From Malaya genurostris (Eukaryota; Arthropoda; Insecta; Diptera; Culicidae), in contig NC_080571.1 in the NCBI RefSeq assembly GCF_030247185.1, forward strand, positions 211,354,880 through 211,418,879: 64,000 nucleotides of DNA, in the 5' to 3' direction. Below, piece after piece: positions 48,171 to 60,582 of this stretch. Made by a program: the position numbers and the translations under genes. Each line of letters starts with the position of its first letter. Positions within the stretch are counted from its first letter, which is position 1. The notes below the pieces were generated by a model. It was not told where the DNA came from. It made no database searches and was given only the letters and a program-made list of their open reading frames with translations.

Positions 48171-48590
48171 ACACGGTACAGCTGGCTTTGCGATCACGAT
48201 CTTCATGATCTTCGCGCTGGTGAGGAAAAGCAAGTAACATATTTCTGTCAATCTTATTTTCGAAACTATTGGAAATATTTCTATCTTTCGATAAACCATT
48301 GCCAGAAATTCAAATTAGTTATTTCTGGCACCAAGTTCCAAAAACATCTGTGCGAAAAATAGTGATACGGAAGGGGGCTCTAGGATTTGACAAGTACGTG
48401 AATATGGAGTGTAACACTAGCTTCGTAAAAGAAGTAAAAAACAAACATTTCCAAACATAGGCTTGCGATACTAAATATTGCGCTTTAAACATGAATGATC
48501 TCCAGTTAATGTGTTTCGTCATTGTCGTGATTTTTCGTTTTTGTAGCAACCAAATTACGTTCGTCCATGACGGCTGATTGCTGCTTCACG
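48171..48590. other. intergenic, nothing recognised
   Basis: Between the RTE fragment and a two-unit tandem repeat; no gene seen. Confidence 0.45.
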
Positions 48591-48639
48591 CGTTTGAACG
48601 TTTTGCCACCCGGTGTAGACTCGTCGACAATCAAACTGT

Positions 48640-48955
48640 TCCCCTTGTGCCGGATGATGAAACTGCTTCTTTTATGATGGCGTGCTGCCAGAGACAGAGC
48701 AAGAGAGTGAGACTGCTGTTTGCTGCTAACCGTCTGTTACTGTTGTTGCGGAAGAGAAGTGTTCGCCACGGCGTCCGAATTGTGAATAAAATCATGAACG
48801 ATGAGACAGCTTCTTTTATACTGGCGTGCTGCCGGAGATAGAGCAAGAGAGAGGGAGAAAGAGAGACTGTTGCTTGCTGCTAACGATCTTCTACTGCTTT
48901 GGCAGAAAAGAACTTTTCGCCACGACCTTCGAATTGTGAAATGAGCCGATTAGGG
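48640..48955. repeat. tandem repeat, two units of about 160-170 bp
   Basis: Both units run gatga..ctgcttcttttat..tggcgtgctgcc.gaga.agagcaagagag ... ttgctgctaac...ttcgccacg...cgaattgtga. Divergence between them suggests an old duplication. Short ORFs on both strands follow the repeat and are not convincing genes. Confidence 0.8.
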
Positions 48956-49189
48956 CTTTCTTGCTTATTTTATAAAGGGACTCGTTTTTCTTTTAATATA
49001 TGAAATAATGAACTCACTTATTTATAATATTTTGTATTGTAACTGCATACTTTACATTTTTATTTAGTTCCACATATCTTTCCTACAGTCATTAGTTTTA
49101 TTTATTTTATTTTTATTGTTTGAATCCATCTGACTGTAGCCTACATGAAATATTACCTTATATTATATCGATGATCGATTTTTAATCCG
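48956..49189. other. intergenic, nothing recognised
   Basis: AT-rich stretch before the next LINE. Confidence 0.4.
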
Positions 49190-50880
49190 TGTTATGAATC
49201 GGCAATCGGTTCTCCGAATTCAAAAAACTCTTCGACAGATGTAAAAGAGCGGATCATTGATGTAAACGGTTCGTAAAGTCCAAAAGTAGTACGACGGAAG
49301 CGAGGTACGAGTAAGGATCCATGACGCAGAGATCTGGATGGTACTCGGATGCATAACGATGACATGACGTTGTTTAAGAGTTTCTATATTTAGCAGCTTG
49401 CAGCGAGCATCATGTGGTGGTAGATTTATCGGGGCACGCCAAGGACTTGCGCTGCACGTTTTCGATCCTCAGGCAACAAGTCAATTAATCAGGATGCCGA
49501 ACAATCGAAGCATTATCCCGTATTAGCCGAACGAGAGAGCAGTGGAGAGCTTTTAAACAGTACGGATCAGACTTTTTTAATATCTTCGTGATAAACCCTA
49601 ATTGTCGATTAGCTTTTGCGATTACTGCCGATCGATGCAAATTGAACGTAAGCTTTTGATCAAGTCGCACACCAAAATCGCTGATTTGGTGAGTTCTTTG
49701 CAGAATAACATTATCGATCACATAGTCGAATCTTATTGGCTGTTTGGTAGGATGGTACTCCATAACCATGCATTTCGCAATGCTCACGGTCACCTTGTTT
49801 CGATGACACCAGTCGACGAATTGATCTAATATTGCTTGAAGCAAACGCAGTCCTCAGTAGATCGATGAAATAAATGTTAAAATCATCGGCATACGCTAAT
49901 TTACATACAGGCCTTAGAATTTGTAATATGTCGTTGAAATACAGAATGAACAGCAACGACTCAGGTTGCTTCCTTGGGGCAGTCCGGGCGAGTTAGAGAA
50001 ACTGGAGGATTTAGTTGAGCCAAGCTTAACACGTAGAGTTCTGCAAGTCAAGTATGATCTCAGCCAATTAGTTATACGCTCTGAAATCCCTAGCTTAGAT
50101 AACTTTGCTAGCAGAATATCATGGTCAATTGTATCTAAAGCAGCTTTAAGATCCGTATTAATTACATCCACTTGCGCTCCGTGTTCAAAGTGTTCAAAAC
50201 AAGTTTTTTGCAAATTGGAGAAGATTTGTGGTAACTGATAATTCTGGCATAAATCCATGTTGATCGTTCGAAATATAGCATTTAGCTTTAGCAAGGAGAG
50301 CATTGCTAACAATAATTTTAAGAATTTCGGATACGGCCGAGAGACTTCTCGCACGGCCTTTTGGCTACCTGGGAAGCCATGGCCACCAGAAGGCTACCAA
50401 AATTGATTCAGTGACGGCTGTCAAATTCAATTTGGCGAAACATAGTTGCCAGTATCTTAGTTAGCCGAGCGTTTTCATCTTTTCACCTTCACTGAAAATG
50501 TCAAAGATTTCGATGTGGAAAAATCCTGGTGGATACGGTTGTATCGTTTGAATTGTATATCTGGCAGCGGTGAGGCAGTCGGTCACCAGGATGTCTGCCA
50601 GCCATATTTTGCCCGCTGGCAGCGTTTAGTCAGTCGTCTGGTAGCCATGCATATGCGGGTTGTAATGCCACGATGATTTGCAACATTTCGTTTATCTCCT
50701 TTTTTAAAAACAGGAGCCATAAACGATTGTTTCCAAATCGTCGGGAATCGAGATTCAACAAGTGACTGGTTCAAGACTAGTACAAGATAGATTTCATTGG
50801 AGAGACGAAGAACTGTGCAATCTTAAGAAGAGATTCACTTTTAAGGTCTAAGGACAAAGGGTCACGTGTTGAGTTTTAAA
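49190..50880 (-). mobile_element. CR1/Jockey-like LINE fragment (second lineage), with MITE insertion
   Basis: The minus strand from about 50880: MAPVFKKGDKRNVANHRGIT (RT start), then after the 301-bp MITE, DVINTDLKAALDTIDHDILL, GLPQGSNLSRCC, YADDFNIYFIDL, WCHRNKVTVSIAKCMVMEYH and LLRASW-type C-terminal text. The frame is broken several times. Related to, but distinct from, the element at 26.8-28.7 kb. Confidence 0.85.
50359..50659. mobile_element. 301-bp MITE-like repeat (copy 2)
   Basis: Same length and sequence type as 7003-7303. It splits the RT of the LINE between the NHRGIT and REVS parts, which gives independent support for its borders. Confidence 0.82.
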
Positions 50881-51695
50881 GCTGGCTCGCTCAATTCCCT
50901 TTGCGCATCGTATTTCTCTTGTAATCTCTCGTATATGAGCAAACAGTACCGGATTGCCAGCATACATTTGATTATTTTGATGAGAAGTTTTATCACATTC
51001 ATCTATCGTATGGGTTGGACATTACATGGATTCCAATGAACAATGAAAATATATTCAAATTTCACAAAGATTGAATGTCTGTGTGTTTGGCAGCCTTGTC
51101 GAGCCAATTTTATTTCTCTCTCCTTTTTCAGAATGCTATCAGGAAACCGAAGCGAAAAAAAATGGCGGATGCATTGAAACTGACTTTGTTTCACAGAAAA
51201 ATACAAGACTTTATTTTTATCGCGATAACATATATATTTTTATGTACTACTCGCATCTAAACTAAATTATCTAGACTTTGTCACGGTAGATTTATGATAC
51301 AAGCCTTCAAAGAAGTGATATTCGATGAACAAGAAGAGGTATGCATTTCCGAGCGTTCCAATTTTCAGCAGTTCTTCAGTCAGAAAAAAAATATAACACG
51401 ACCGCTAAACTCAATGAATCATTCTGAAAATTTCACAGAATATTCTCAACTGAATTTTTAAGACATTGTCAGGTGGGTTTTTCTATATTCTGCACTGTTT
51501 CCAAGAAAATTTTATTTGAAACGGGAAAATAGCAAAAAACCTACCACTTTACGGTACTGCCCTCAGCCCTTAACGGATACGTTAAAGTTAAAGTTAAGTT
51601 ATAGTTAAAGTTCTACTGAGATTCAAAAGAACCTTCATTGAAACTGTAGACTCTTAGCGTAGTGACGATCCCGACAGATCATACAAAAACTATCT
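50881..51695. other. intergenic, nothing recognised
   Basis: No gene recognised. ORFs of 60-67 codons overlap each other on both strands and lack family likeness. Confidence 0.45.
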
Positions 51696-51705
51696 TACTT
51701 TGAAT

Positions 51706-51925
51706 AAAAAAAAGGCAAAGCAAAGTCCTGGCATTACATTCCTTTTGTGGAATTTGGCCTTTCTGTTTCAACAGACTTCGCAGCCGATTCTTAGTGTACA
51801 GAATCATTGCATGGCTAGTACTATGGATCCTAATGACACTAAGAATCCTACCAGGTTGGGGCTCGAACATACGACAACTGGCTTGTAAGACCAGCGTCCT
51901 ATGCATTTAACCGCCAACCCGGGAC
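51706..51925 (-). mobile_element. tRNA-derived SINE (family 2, copy 2)
   Basis: Flanked by the 10-bp duplication tactttgaat (51696-51705, 51926-51935). The minus strand starts with cccgggttggcggttaaatg, a Val-like stem-loop ctggtcttacaagccag, and box B gttcgagcccc. Confidence 0.9.
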
Positions 51926-53214
51926 TACTTTGAATCAAAGTGATGTACTAATACAAATAAACCTGAAATAGTTTTAAGATCATGTACAGTATGTACAAAA
52001 ATAAATGTTTTTTACATTAAAAATGCCTTACTCTTCACTATACGGGACCGGGCGGCAATTAAAAAAATGCGAAACTAGCCGCGTAACCTTTCCTCTCATA
52101 AATTTGAACGATAATAACTCAGTCTTTTTTTTGATGAATTGATATAGTTTAACCGACGACACGACCAGGCACTCCGAAGAAAAATCGAAATAAAACGTGT
52201 CTGTTAGCGATTCACCACCAGTTACCACAAATATAGCGACCCCTTGATAATGATAAAAATATTCTTCTCGAGCAACACTGTTTAAGTTGCTACGAACTAG
52301 TTACCTAGGAACCCCGAATAAATAAACAAAACTAAGTTGAGGAACAGTTAAAATTATTTAACTTTTGGTCCCTCATTACCACTTTATAAGAGTAACTTAA
52401 TAATGTAGAACGTGCAAATGTTACAGCCATCATGAGTGCAAGCTGTAATAAAAGTGAGTTCTTGAAATTTTATTTGTTAGCTTTCAATATAGGTATGTTG
52501 TGGTATATAAACATACCATGATTACGTTCCAAAAAGTATTTTGATATTACATCATTTTCATTCAGCTAACACAGATTTTACTCTTTGCAGCTCATCGTAT
52601 TCGGAAATGATCTTAGAGTTGGACATGTACGGCACAAGAGCGATATACTAGAAAAGGGCGATATTCCCTAGAAAAACATTTGCCAAAGTTCATTTGTCTG
52701 ATAAAATTTTGCCAATACAATGAATAAATGAGAATTGAAGGATTCGCTTAAAAATCATTCACTATTTTTATTTCATACTATTACGTACATTAAACTATCT
52801 GAGGAGAATGACGAATAAAAACAAAAAGATTTTCCCTAGTGAGTCCAAGCTTCTGCAAAACATTCGATCATTTTAAGATCAGTTTAGTTTTTGGTATGTC
52901 CGTTTCCTTCAAGTAGATTTTATTTCAGGTATCATTATTTATCGTTAGTAGCATGGCATAATTATTTTGAATGCCGAATCCGTGTATTCTTTTCAAATAC
53001 AGTAGTACTTCGTAGTCCCATCCATAGGCTAATTTCAAATCACAAATGTGGCTAAAATTACTACACCAAGACCGACTAATTGATCCACTGCTCTAACAGT
53101 AACTGAATAAAACGGATCTTCCACTTGAACCGATGAATCCATTCTAATTTTTTCGTAAAAATATACCCGTTTTGCAGTTTCATTTGTTTACATTTCATAA
53201 GCCTTCAATTTACA

Positions 53215-53545
53215 GTAACCAAGGTTATGGTAACTGTTATTAAAAATCAATAAAATATCAACTTATGTTGCCAGTTTGAATATTTTTCCAAGCGATTTCG
53301 TTTTGACATTACGAGTTACTGAGGGGTAGTTAAATTTGCGATACAGTTTTAATAGACGAGTGGCAGGTCGTGTCGTCGGTTTAACCGACGACACGACCTG
53401 CCACTCGCTTTTAAAACTGTATCGTAAATTTAACTACCCCTCAGTAACTCGTAATGTCAAAATGAGATTTTGGTAAATATGTTTGGAACTGGCAACCCAG
53501 GTTGATAAACTGTTGATTCTAGAATAACAATATCCTTGGTTACGT
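53215..53545. repeat. large palindrome (about 330 bp) centred at 53382
   Basis: The inner 162 bp (53301-53462) is almost perfect: ttttgacattacgagttact ... pairs with agtaactcgtaatgtcaaaa. The arms continue with more mismatches to taaccaagg at about 53217 and ccttggtta at about 53534. The centre is ggtttaacc, flanked by gtgtcgtc / gacgacac. Confidence 0.93.
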
Positions 53546-54327
53546 TTGTTGTTCAATTGAAAAAAACTAAATAGAACAAAACAAATCAATAAGTATTTAA
53601 CCATGGTTCTATTGTATGTCGCAAAGGAAGAAGACGAAATTGCAATTATAAATGTATTATGGGTTTAATTTAAATGGTTAGCTTATATTCCATCTAACGA
53701 TTTTTGTAAAAACGGCTGCAAAATCGTTTGCTTATGCGCCTATGCTTAGAAATCCAAGTCTGTGGACAGCCGTCAAGATATAAAAAGGATCAAAAGGAGA
53801 GGAAATATAATGCCGTTTTTTGTTTTTAGCGCTGCACCGGTGTAGTGTAGCTGTGACTATGTTCGCTCCAATTTGGGTGTAATCAAAGCATCTTTTTCTT
53901 CCCTACATTCGAAATTGATACTATCGAATATAATTACCAATTCGACAAAATATCAATAAAAACTCATACAGGGAAAATAACGAAAAATTAAAACGATTAA
54001 GACGACTTAGATTGACTTCACCCAGATTCTTAGTGAAGAAGTATTTTCGATATGACAGAATTAAAAATTTTGCGAGTCATACTTAAGATAATCCACCCGT
54101 ATTCAAACACTCGGTACTTGTACAAACAGAACATCCCTGAACGAGATGTAAAGTAAAATGCAACAACTATTTTTAGTTTTTCATTGAAAAAAAAGAAAAG
54201 GCATTTTACTGCGGTCGGTCGTGTCATAGTAGAATCGATATTTATTCTATGAACAGATAACAATTTGAGTGAGTAACCGGCCGTATTCTTGGGCTGTTTT
54301 ATATACGCTCTCTTAATTTCTTATCAG
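53546..54327. other. no recognised feature (right half of the inverted structure)
   Basis: AT-rich; one short echo of the tip (cggtcggtcgtgtcatag, about 54211). No gene recognised. Confidence 0.45.
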
Positions 54328-54337
54328 GAAACAATTA

Positions 54338-55288
54338 TTTTTTTTTAAATTTCTTTATTCAGGCCAATTTGCGTACAAGCTTTACGTGGCCGAATAAGCC
54401 TTGTTTTTATTACATAAATTAATTTTTCTACCGTTGGATCTCGTTGTCACCCTTTTTCTAGGGGGAGAGGAGCTTCCATTTTTATCTTACGATGAGTGAG
54501 GGGCACTTTGTTCGTGGCTGCGCTCACTAGTTTCCGTTGTTGGGCGGTTGTCCTTATTTTTGTATGAAGATGTCGTTTTTGCGGTTTCAGTGCAAGGTTT
54601 GCCGTAGTGTGCAGGTTGTTCACAAAACTGACATGTAACCAGTTGATTTTCATACGTAATCAGCGTTTTACACGGATGTTTCCCGTCTTGATTACAAATG
54701 ATGTAAGATGGAATTGCTTTACGTAGTTGCATACGTACCACTCGCACGCCATTCCGGATACCCGAAAAAAAATTTCGCCATACTTCCCTTTCGATGGAAA
54801 GAACTTCACCGTACTGCGACATACTTTCCCGAACATACTCATCGCTGGACTGTGGGGGAAGGTCATGCACGCGTACTTGTATGGCATTGTCCACCATGTG
54901 CACAGGAATTTTGTATTTAATGTTGTCACACTCAACGCTGTGCACCTCGTTGTTAACCGAAGCGAATGCAATTGCATCGCTTTCACGTTTAAACATAATG
55001 TACACACAGTTAGACGCCTTGTTGAATTGAATCTCACTTACATAAGTAACGTTTAGATGCATTCGTTCCTTAAGCAAGATTTCAATTTCGGTTGCTGCTG
55101 GTCTAACTTTGCATCGCTTGAAATCAATACAGATTGAATTTGGCCTTGTAGGCCAAGTTTCAGGTTTTGTTAAATCGTATTTGCTCATTTCGTACACTCT
55201 ATTGTCAACTACACTGTATTGTCTTTGATTTTATCGTCTCGACCGTAAGCAATTGTCGACTGTGTCTGATGAGATGCTAGCACGAACT
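54338..55288 (-). mobile_element. ORF1-only retroposon (951 bp), complete
   Basis: Flanked by a perfect 10-bp duplication gaaacaatta (54328-54337, 55289-55298). On the minus strand it has a 91-bp leader, one intact ORF (55197-54487), a short 3' UTR with AATAAA and a short A tail at the end. The start reads TTTC|AGTTCG, an initiator with its A as base 1, and AGTCG, a perfect DPE (RGWYV), at +28 to +32. So the 5' end looks complete and the element consists of ORF1 alone. Confidence 0.85.
54487..55197 (-). CDS. retroposon ORF1, gag-like CCHC protein
   Basis: 236 residues, open; the second Met (MSKYDL, 3 codons on) could also start it. N-terminal part LTKPETWPTRPNSICIDF and the middle (HDLPPQSSDEYVRESMSQYG, then GVRVVRMQLRKAIPSYII) resemble RNA-binding modules of insect LINE ORF1 proteins. 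One zinc knuckle: CQFCEQPAHYGKPC (C-x2-C-x4-H-x4-C), followed by a Ser/Thr-rich tail. No endonuclease or RT follows. Probably an RNA-binding particle protein; a domesticated role is possible but unsupported. Confidence 0.85.
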   Translation of the reverse strand: MYEMSKYDLTKPETWPTRPNSICIDFKRCKVRPAATEIEILLKERMHLNVTYVSEIQFNKASNCVYIMFKRESDAIAFASVNNEVHSVECDNIKYKIPVHMVDNAIQVRVHDLPPQSSDEYVRESMSQYGEVLSIEREVWRNFFSGIRNGVRVVRMQLRKAIPSYIICNQDGKHPCKTLITYENQLVTCQFCEQPAHYGKPCTETAKTTSSYKNKDNRPTTETSERSHEQSAPHSS

Positions 55289-55750
55289 GAAACAATTAAT
55301 TAATTCATAGTGAAGTTCGCAGTCGAAGTTTATGTAGAGCTCCACAGCGAAATCTGGTATATACACAGCTAGATTTCGTATATTTTCTGGAGATTCATAC
55401 TTGAAAGCTTACTCGATTAAAAAGCTTGAAGGCTCTTCCAAAACACCACCATCTGGTCAAACTGAAATTATAAATCTGTTATGAGAAATATTTTAAACAA
55501 TCTTCAAAACTTCCCAGAAGCAATCTTGCGATATTCGAATTCAGACGAACTTTCTCAATTTATTTGTTTATTTTTATTTCTAGGGTACCTTGGTAACTAT
55601 GTTGTAGCAACTAGAACAGTGTTGCTTAAGAATTTAATTTTTATCATTAACAAGGGGTCGCTATATTTGCGGTAACTGGCGGTAAATCGCTCACGAACAC
55701 ATTTTATTCCGATTTTCCTTCGGAGTGCCTGGTCGTGTCGTCGGTTTAAC

Positions 55751-56149
55751 TATCAATCGATTCGGAAACATTGAACTGAAACATGTATGGCCACGTCGTT
55801 TTAGTATTTCAATAGTATTCCGTTGAAAAACTGGTTAGAATCAACCTATGTTTTCATGAACCAATCGAAGCAGGCCATAATGATGTCATCCACCTAATTT
55901 TCTCTAGCCCGGCGGACGGTTCTCTTTCGATAGCAGTTCTGCTATGGTTGTTGTAGGGACCATTTACGTGATGCATGAAAAAGTATCGCTCCGTTCTGCA
56001 CAGTATGAACCTTCGAACAAAACGGAATCGATAAATAAATGTTCTGCCACAAACTCCAGTTCAATCAGCTACCTACGAACGGAACCGGTAGCTTGTCTAG
56101 TGGAAGGATGACAAAATTGAAAATAACTTCCATTCGTTAGTTCGTTCGT
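55751..56149. other. intergenic, nothing recognised
   Basis: No gene recognised between the inverted-repeat structure and the AT-rich repeat. Confidence 0.45.
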
Positions 56150-56400
56150 TGTCGTAATATCGATCGATTAATCGAGTATTCGATTAATAACTCAGATAAT
56201 CGAGTAATATTTAATCGAGTAGCTTAAAACTAATATTCGATTATTGAGCTAATCGAATAATTAAAAAAATCCCATAGTAATAATCGAATGAATAATCGAG
56301 TAATCGATTAATAACTCAGATAATCGAATAAATTTCAATCGAATATTTTCTAAATTATAATCGATTATTAAATAATCGAGTAATTCGAAATTTCCGACAT
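56150..56400. repeat. AT-rich low-complexity repeat of aatcga/taatcgag units
   Basis: More than a dozen imperfect taatcga or tcgatta units on both strands, partly self-complementary. Confidence 0.75.
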
Positions 56401-56670
56401 CCCTATTCCCGTCTGCTGTATACCGTGTTCGCTCGAGTGTATTAAATACCAATTAGCTATTGATTTCGATTCTTCGGTGACTAGCTGGCTAATTTAAAAC
56501 TATCGGTGATCTGTTAATGAAATTATTACATTTAACTTGATTCAAAAACGTTTCTTCAATAGTTTACGCTTAAAAATGGATTCATGAGTCGACGGGATAA
56601 TGTACACTGGATTCTCCATTCATGAACCAAACGGTGGTACGTAAATAAATTCAGCTCAAGATTGAGTTAT

Positions 56671-56962
56671 AAAGATACGTTTATTTCATAATACAATATA
56701 CATAAGTTTTTCTTCGCCGTAGCATCCACAAAACACAGAACTTTAAACCTAATACATTTCGAATATCTTATTAGTATTTCGGAATTTATTAGTTAATCTA
56801 AACACTGTTTTTATTAAGTGATTTGCTATTATAGATTACATTAAAAATAAACATTTATTTTGTACATAACTATTTCAGGCTTGTTTGTATCAGTTCATCA
56901 CTTTTATTCAATATAAGATAGCTGGCTATTGGTTGAACTCATGGAATAGAAAGGAGTCTAAC
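56671..56962 (-). mobile_element. I-type LINE 3' end only (copy C)
   Basis: About 290 bp matching the 3' UTR of copies A and B: gatacgtttatttcataata, ttttcttcgccgtagcatcc, gctggctattggttgaactc. Truncated within the 3' UTR. Confidence 0.85.
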
Positions 56963-58960
56963 ATAAAGTGTAAAGAAAATTATAGATACTTATTTTTCAT
57001 CAAAGGTGACAAAACACAATTAACTATCTTTCAGCATAAACCCATAGCTACTGTTATTAAACTAACGCATAATCATGTAACCTAATTAACATAATCTGAT
57101 CAAGCAAACTAGTTTTGTCTATATAATGATAAAAATCTTTCTATCTAGAGTAACATAGAAAGAATTCAGACTACCAAGAATATAACCCTTGAAAAGATTC
57201 AGAACAGAATTGTTAAAATTGTTGTTGGACTCCCAGTTTTATTATAAATGAGTAGCGTAGACTTACGTATATAGAATCTTTGATAAAATAACACATAGTA
57301 TTATAAGAAGAATTCGACCTAAATATATGCAAAAATTACACTATTGCGGAATCAAATAATTTCTCTTGTCGGTTGAGAGATTTATAAAAGCTAAAAATTA
57401 TTTTATAGTTGTTATATTACTTGTCAAGAGAAGCGTTAATTATAGCTGTCATTGGTAATCATTTCTGAATCAATTACAAAGCTCTTATAAATTGAAGGCA
57501 TTCGAACTGTTCCTTGGGGTATGATGGCTTCCATGAAATATTGGGGGGCACAAAAAATTATTACTACAGATACACGATCACAAACATTTTCCTGACTATT
57601 CCATTAAGAAACAATATTCGAAAGTGGTAAAGTAAAACACATTTCACATTGTAGTAAATTAGTTTAAAAATTTTAGTTATTTATCATTAATTTTAAGATA
57701 TTTCTAGCAGATTTTCAAATATTTATTCCAGTTACCAAAATATTGGGAGGGCATGGCCACGCCAATAAATATGCTTTGACCCCCCATTGATGCCGTCCCT
57801 GATGACTGCCATTGCTTAATTGGCTAACTTCGAGGAAAATATCATTTCACATAATGAATAAAAAATCAATAAATTCTTTTTTTCCCGTTTTATTCAATTT
57901 CAATAAATTTCAGTAGAGTTTCCAGCGAAAACCACTCGGAACGGTCGGAGGTCTGCTTCAAGCGCTTCCTTTCCAGTTAATATTTCCACACCTCAAAGCT
58001 GCCTAACGTGTCTACTATAAAGTATGAAAATGGAAATAGTTTCTAGCAAGTGTCAGATTTGGCAATAGCTTCCAGCGATCAGGTGCGAAGACACCGCCGA
58101 CTGACATTGCGGTAGATGTATCTACAACAGATGGAAGCATTCGTTGGGCAATTGCACTTTGACAAAACCACATTCAACTATGCAGCGTGTTGGGTAATTG
58201 GCTTATTCCATCCCGAAAGAAGAGCATATACAGGTTTGAACAAGCGAGATTGTAGTCAATAACAGTAGTCTTATTTTGTGCACACCAAATCAGAATCGAG
58301 CTAAACTACGAAGATATTGAATTGTGTAATAAACTAAAACTCTATAAATGTTGTTACTACCAGTTTTAGAGAAGATTTGTTAATTTATTGATTCCCAACT
58401 GATTGTTGGCAACGAAGTTTCAAAATCACCACCATCAACATGACCTAGTAGGGGCTCCATCTGGTTCAAAGCTTTCAAACACTCAAAAAACGGTTAAGTA
58501 TTTTTTTTGTTCGAAGCGTCCAAAATAGGCTCATTACACTTAATATACCAGTCAGCTGTCAAGTGGCCAAAGTTGTTCCGCTATTCTTAATGCCTACCGG
58601 CAACAAGTATGGCACCTCATCCACAGGCTGAAAAGCGGGAATGCTGAAATCTTGCGCCAGGTTGAATATCGAGGAAATAAATACTGACGAACAGGTTTGC
58701 ACATTATGCATTAGTTACCCGATAAGACATCTGGGAAATTAATTTAAAAAATGTAGAACCTTGAAAAAGCCTACAAACGATTGAATATCACAAGTTTATG
58801 CAAAATTTATAAGCTTCAGGGAATTAGTTGGTCATTAAACCCACGTTAAGCATGGTTCACGATGTTTTACATGTACAATAATGACAAATAAGTTTTTTTC
58901 GCTACTTTATATTTAACTGGTCGATTGACAGATATATGCTGGTACAAACGTTATATGATA
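56963..58960. other. intergenic, no gene recognised
   Basis: About 2 kb, AT-rich. I see no coding region. Related phrases (aaatattggggggca near 57535, aaaatattgggagggcatgg near 57737) hint at an old repeat. Confidence 0.5.
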
Positions 58961-58982
58961 TTTTACACAACCAAAAGGATCT

Positions 58983-59060
58983 CAGGGTGGCGGAAATGGT
59001 AAACGCGTATGAACGGAATGCACAAGAACGCAGGTTCGATTTTGGCCTGTCAATCTGTTC
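58983..59060 (+). mobile_element. possible tRNA-derived SINE head
   Basis: Box A-like ggtggcggaaatggtaaacg and box B-like caggttcgattttgg at tRNA-like spacing, then a T-run at about 59080 that could end Pol III transcription. Not a tRNA gene: no acceptor stem. Weak. Confidence 0.4.
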
Positions 59061-60045
59061 ATCTATTCAGGCATTATTTTTTTTTTTGCAAACTTTTTTG
59101 CAGAGTATTGAAATTCGACTTTTATTTTTAAAATCGCCGTTTTCCCGGTTTTGATGTGGAACACATCTTTATTTTCTATATAGGGGTGCAAATCAGAATC
59201 TCAAGGAAAAATACACGTAGAAATGTGGTCAGGTTTTAAACCCTTACAGCTCAGTCTATTTTGTATCAAATAACAATATTATTTCATCATTTGATTGGAA
59301 ATATTTCTAAGTTTCGATTTGAATGTATTAAGCCACGTATTTTCAATTATATATGATTGAAATTTTGATTAGTAGCGAGCAGTGTTCTATTTTGTCTGCT
59401 AAAAATCTCCAGCATACCAGATTTCCCTGCCATAGACGACGGTTTTGAAGGAGTATGCGATATATCAAAGGAAAAGCATCGCTCTGATTGGTCAATCGAT
59501 GCAAAAGCGAAACTGTTGGAAGCACGCGAATCTATAAATAGAAGCGAAATTATAGCTAACGTTTCAGTCCTACGCGTTAGAGATGGGAAATATCGAACAA
59601 AATCAGTTATCGATAATATCGATATTTCACAATTCGATATCGATATTATCGATATTTTTCCAATCACAGGAATAATTGCCTCACTTCGCCAACATCATGA
59701 TTTCTGCAATATTTTCCATTGGTTTTTCGTAAGCTTGTTTCAGCGGAACGTCACGAAGAAACCGTCTCGGCAAAGCATATCACGGATCGAGTGTATGAAT
59801 TAATTGAGAGAAACCGTAGTCATCGACGACACATAAAGGTTGTAGATCCCTAATAACGAACTGAGTAATAGCTTTGTCTATCTCGATTTTCCTTTGAGAA
59901 TTGGAGCTATACGCCAAATTACTTCTTTTTATGTACTTTCTCATCGAAAGTTGTGTGTTGTTACGTTTTTTTGAAAATGCTTTTTGTCTACAATAAAATT
60001 ATTTGAATTAACTATTATTTTTTCTCAAATGCTTGCAGTCAATTT

Positions 60046-60390
60046 TTACTTTGCTGATTCCTTGTCATGTTCCTTGCTGCTTGTGCTGGATTCCGTGATA
60101 TTCAAACCCTGTGACTCAGCTTTCCGCAAACGTTCGGAATGATAATATTGTAGATGACTTTTAAGATTTGTTGTGTTTCCACTCCAAGGAATTTCTGTGC
60201 AACACCCTTTTATTTGGCATTTAACAACACAACAATTTTTTCTTTTAATTTTCATGAAAAAGTCCCACACGACTGATCGCTTCCGGCGCTTTGGATAGAA
60301 TTGGTTACATAAAAAAAGTTCAGCATAAGAACAGCAAAAAATAATAATTAACATGCAAATACTTTTCTTTGACTTCTGTACTATTAGCAA
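60046..60390 (-). pseudogene. hAT transposase N-terminal fragment, BED zinc finger
   Basis: Reads KRRKRSVVWDFFMKIKRKNC then CVVKCQIKGC and NTTNLKSHLQYYHSERLRK: the aromatic-rich start, Cys pair and H-x4-H of a BED finger, which binds the transposon ends. The next piece downstream on the same strand (60320-60508) is in another frame. No RNase-H-fold core remains. Confidence 0.85.
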
Positions 60391-60582
60391 CGTCGTCCAA
60401 TTCTTGTAAATCAGAAGCCGGCTGCCGTTCAGAGACAGCGAAATTTTTCAGTTTTTTTCCACACGACTTGTCGCTCAGCAGCGAGGAAAAATCTGAAAAA
60501 ACTGTCATACTGTTTCTAATTTCAGGAATACTTAAAAACTTTAGTGTTTATTTGCACTATATTTGAATACTTTTTGTTGGAG

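Larger units (their letters stand above)
52147..55750. mobile_element. long-terminal-inverted-repeat structure (3.6 kb)
   Basis: About 190-bp inverted arms at 52147-52337 and 55560-55750, both with outer tip gtttaaccgacgacacgacc. The same 20-base tip appears twice, head to head, at the centre of the palindrome at 53215-53545. Read either as one element with long inverted ends, or two elements (52147-53382 and 53383-55750) joined tip to tip. No transposase seen. The right half carries the retroposon 54338-55288. Confidence 0.72.

Noticed and set aside
48578..48841. 87-codon ORF
   Set aside because: Follows a two-unit tandem repeat, with an equally long antisense ORF.
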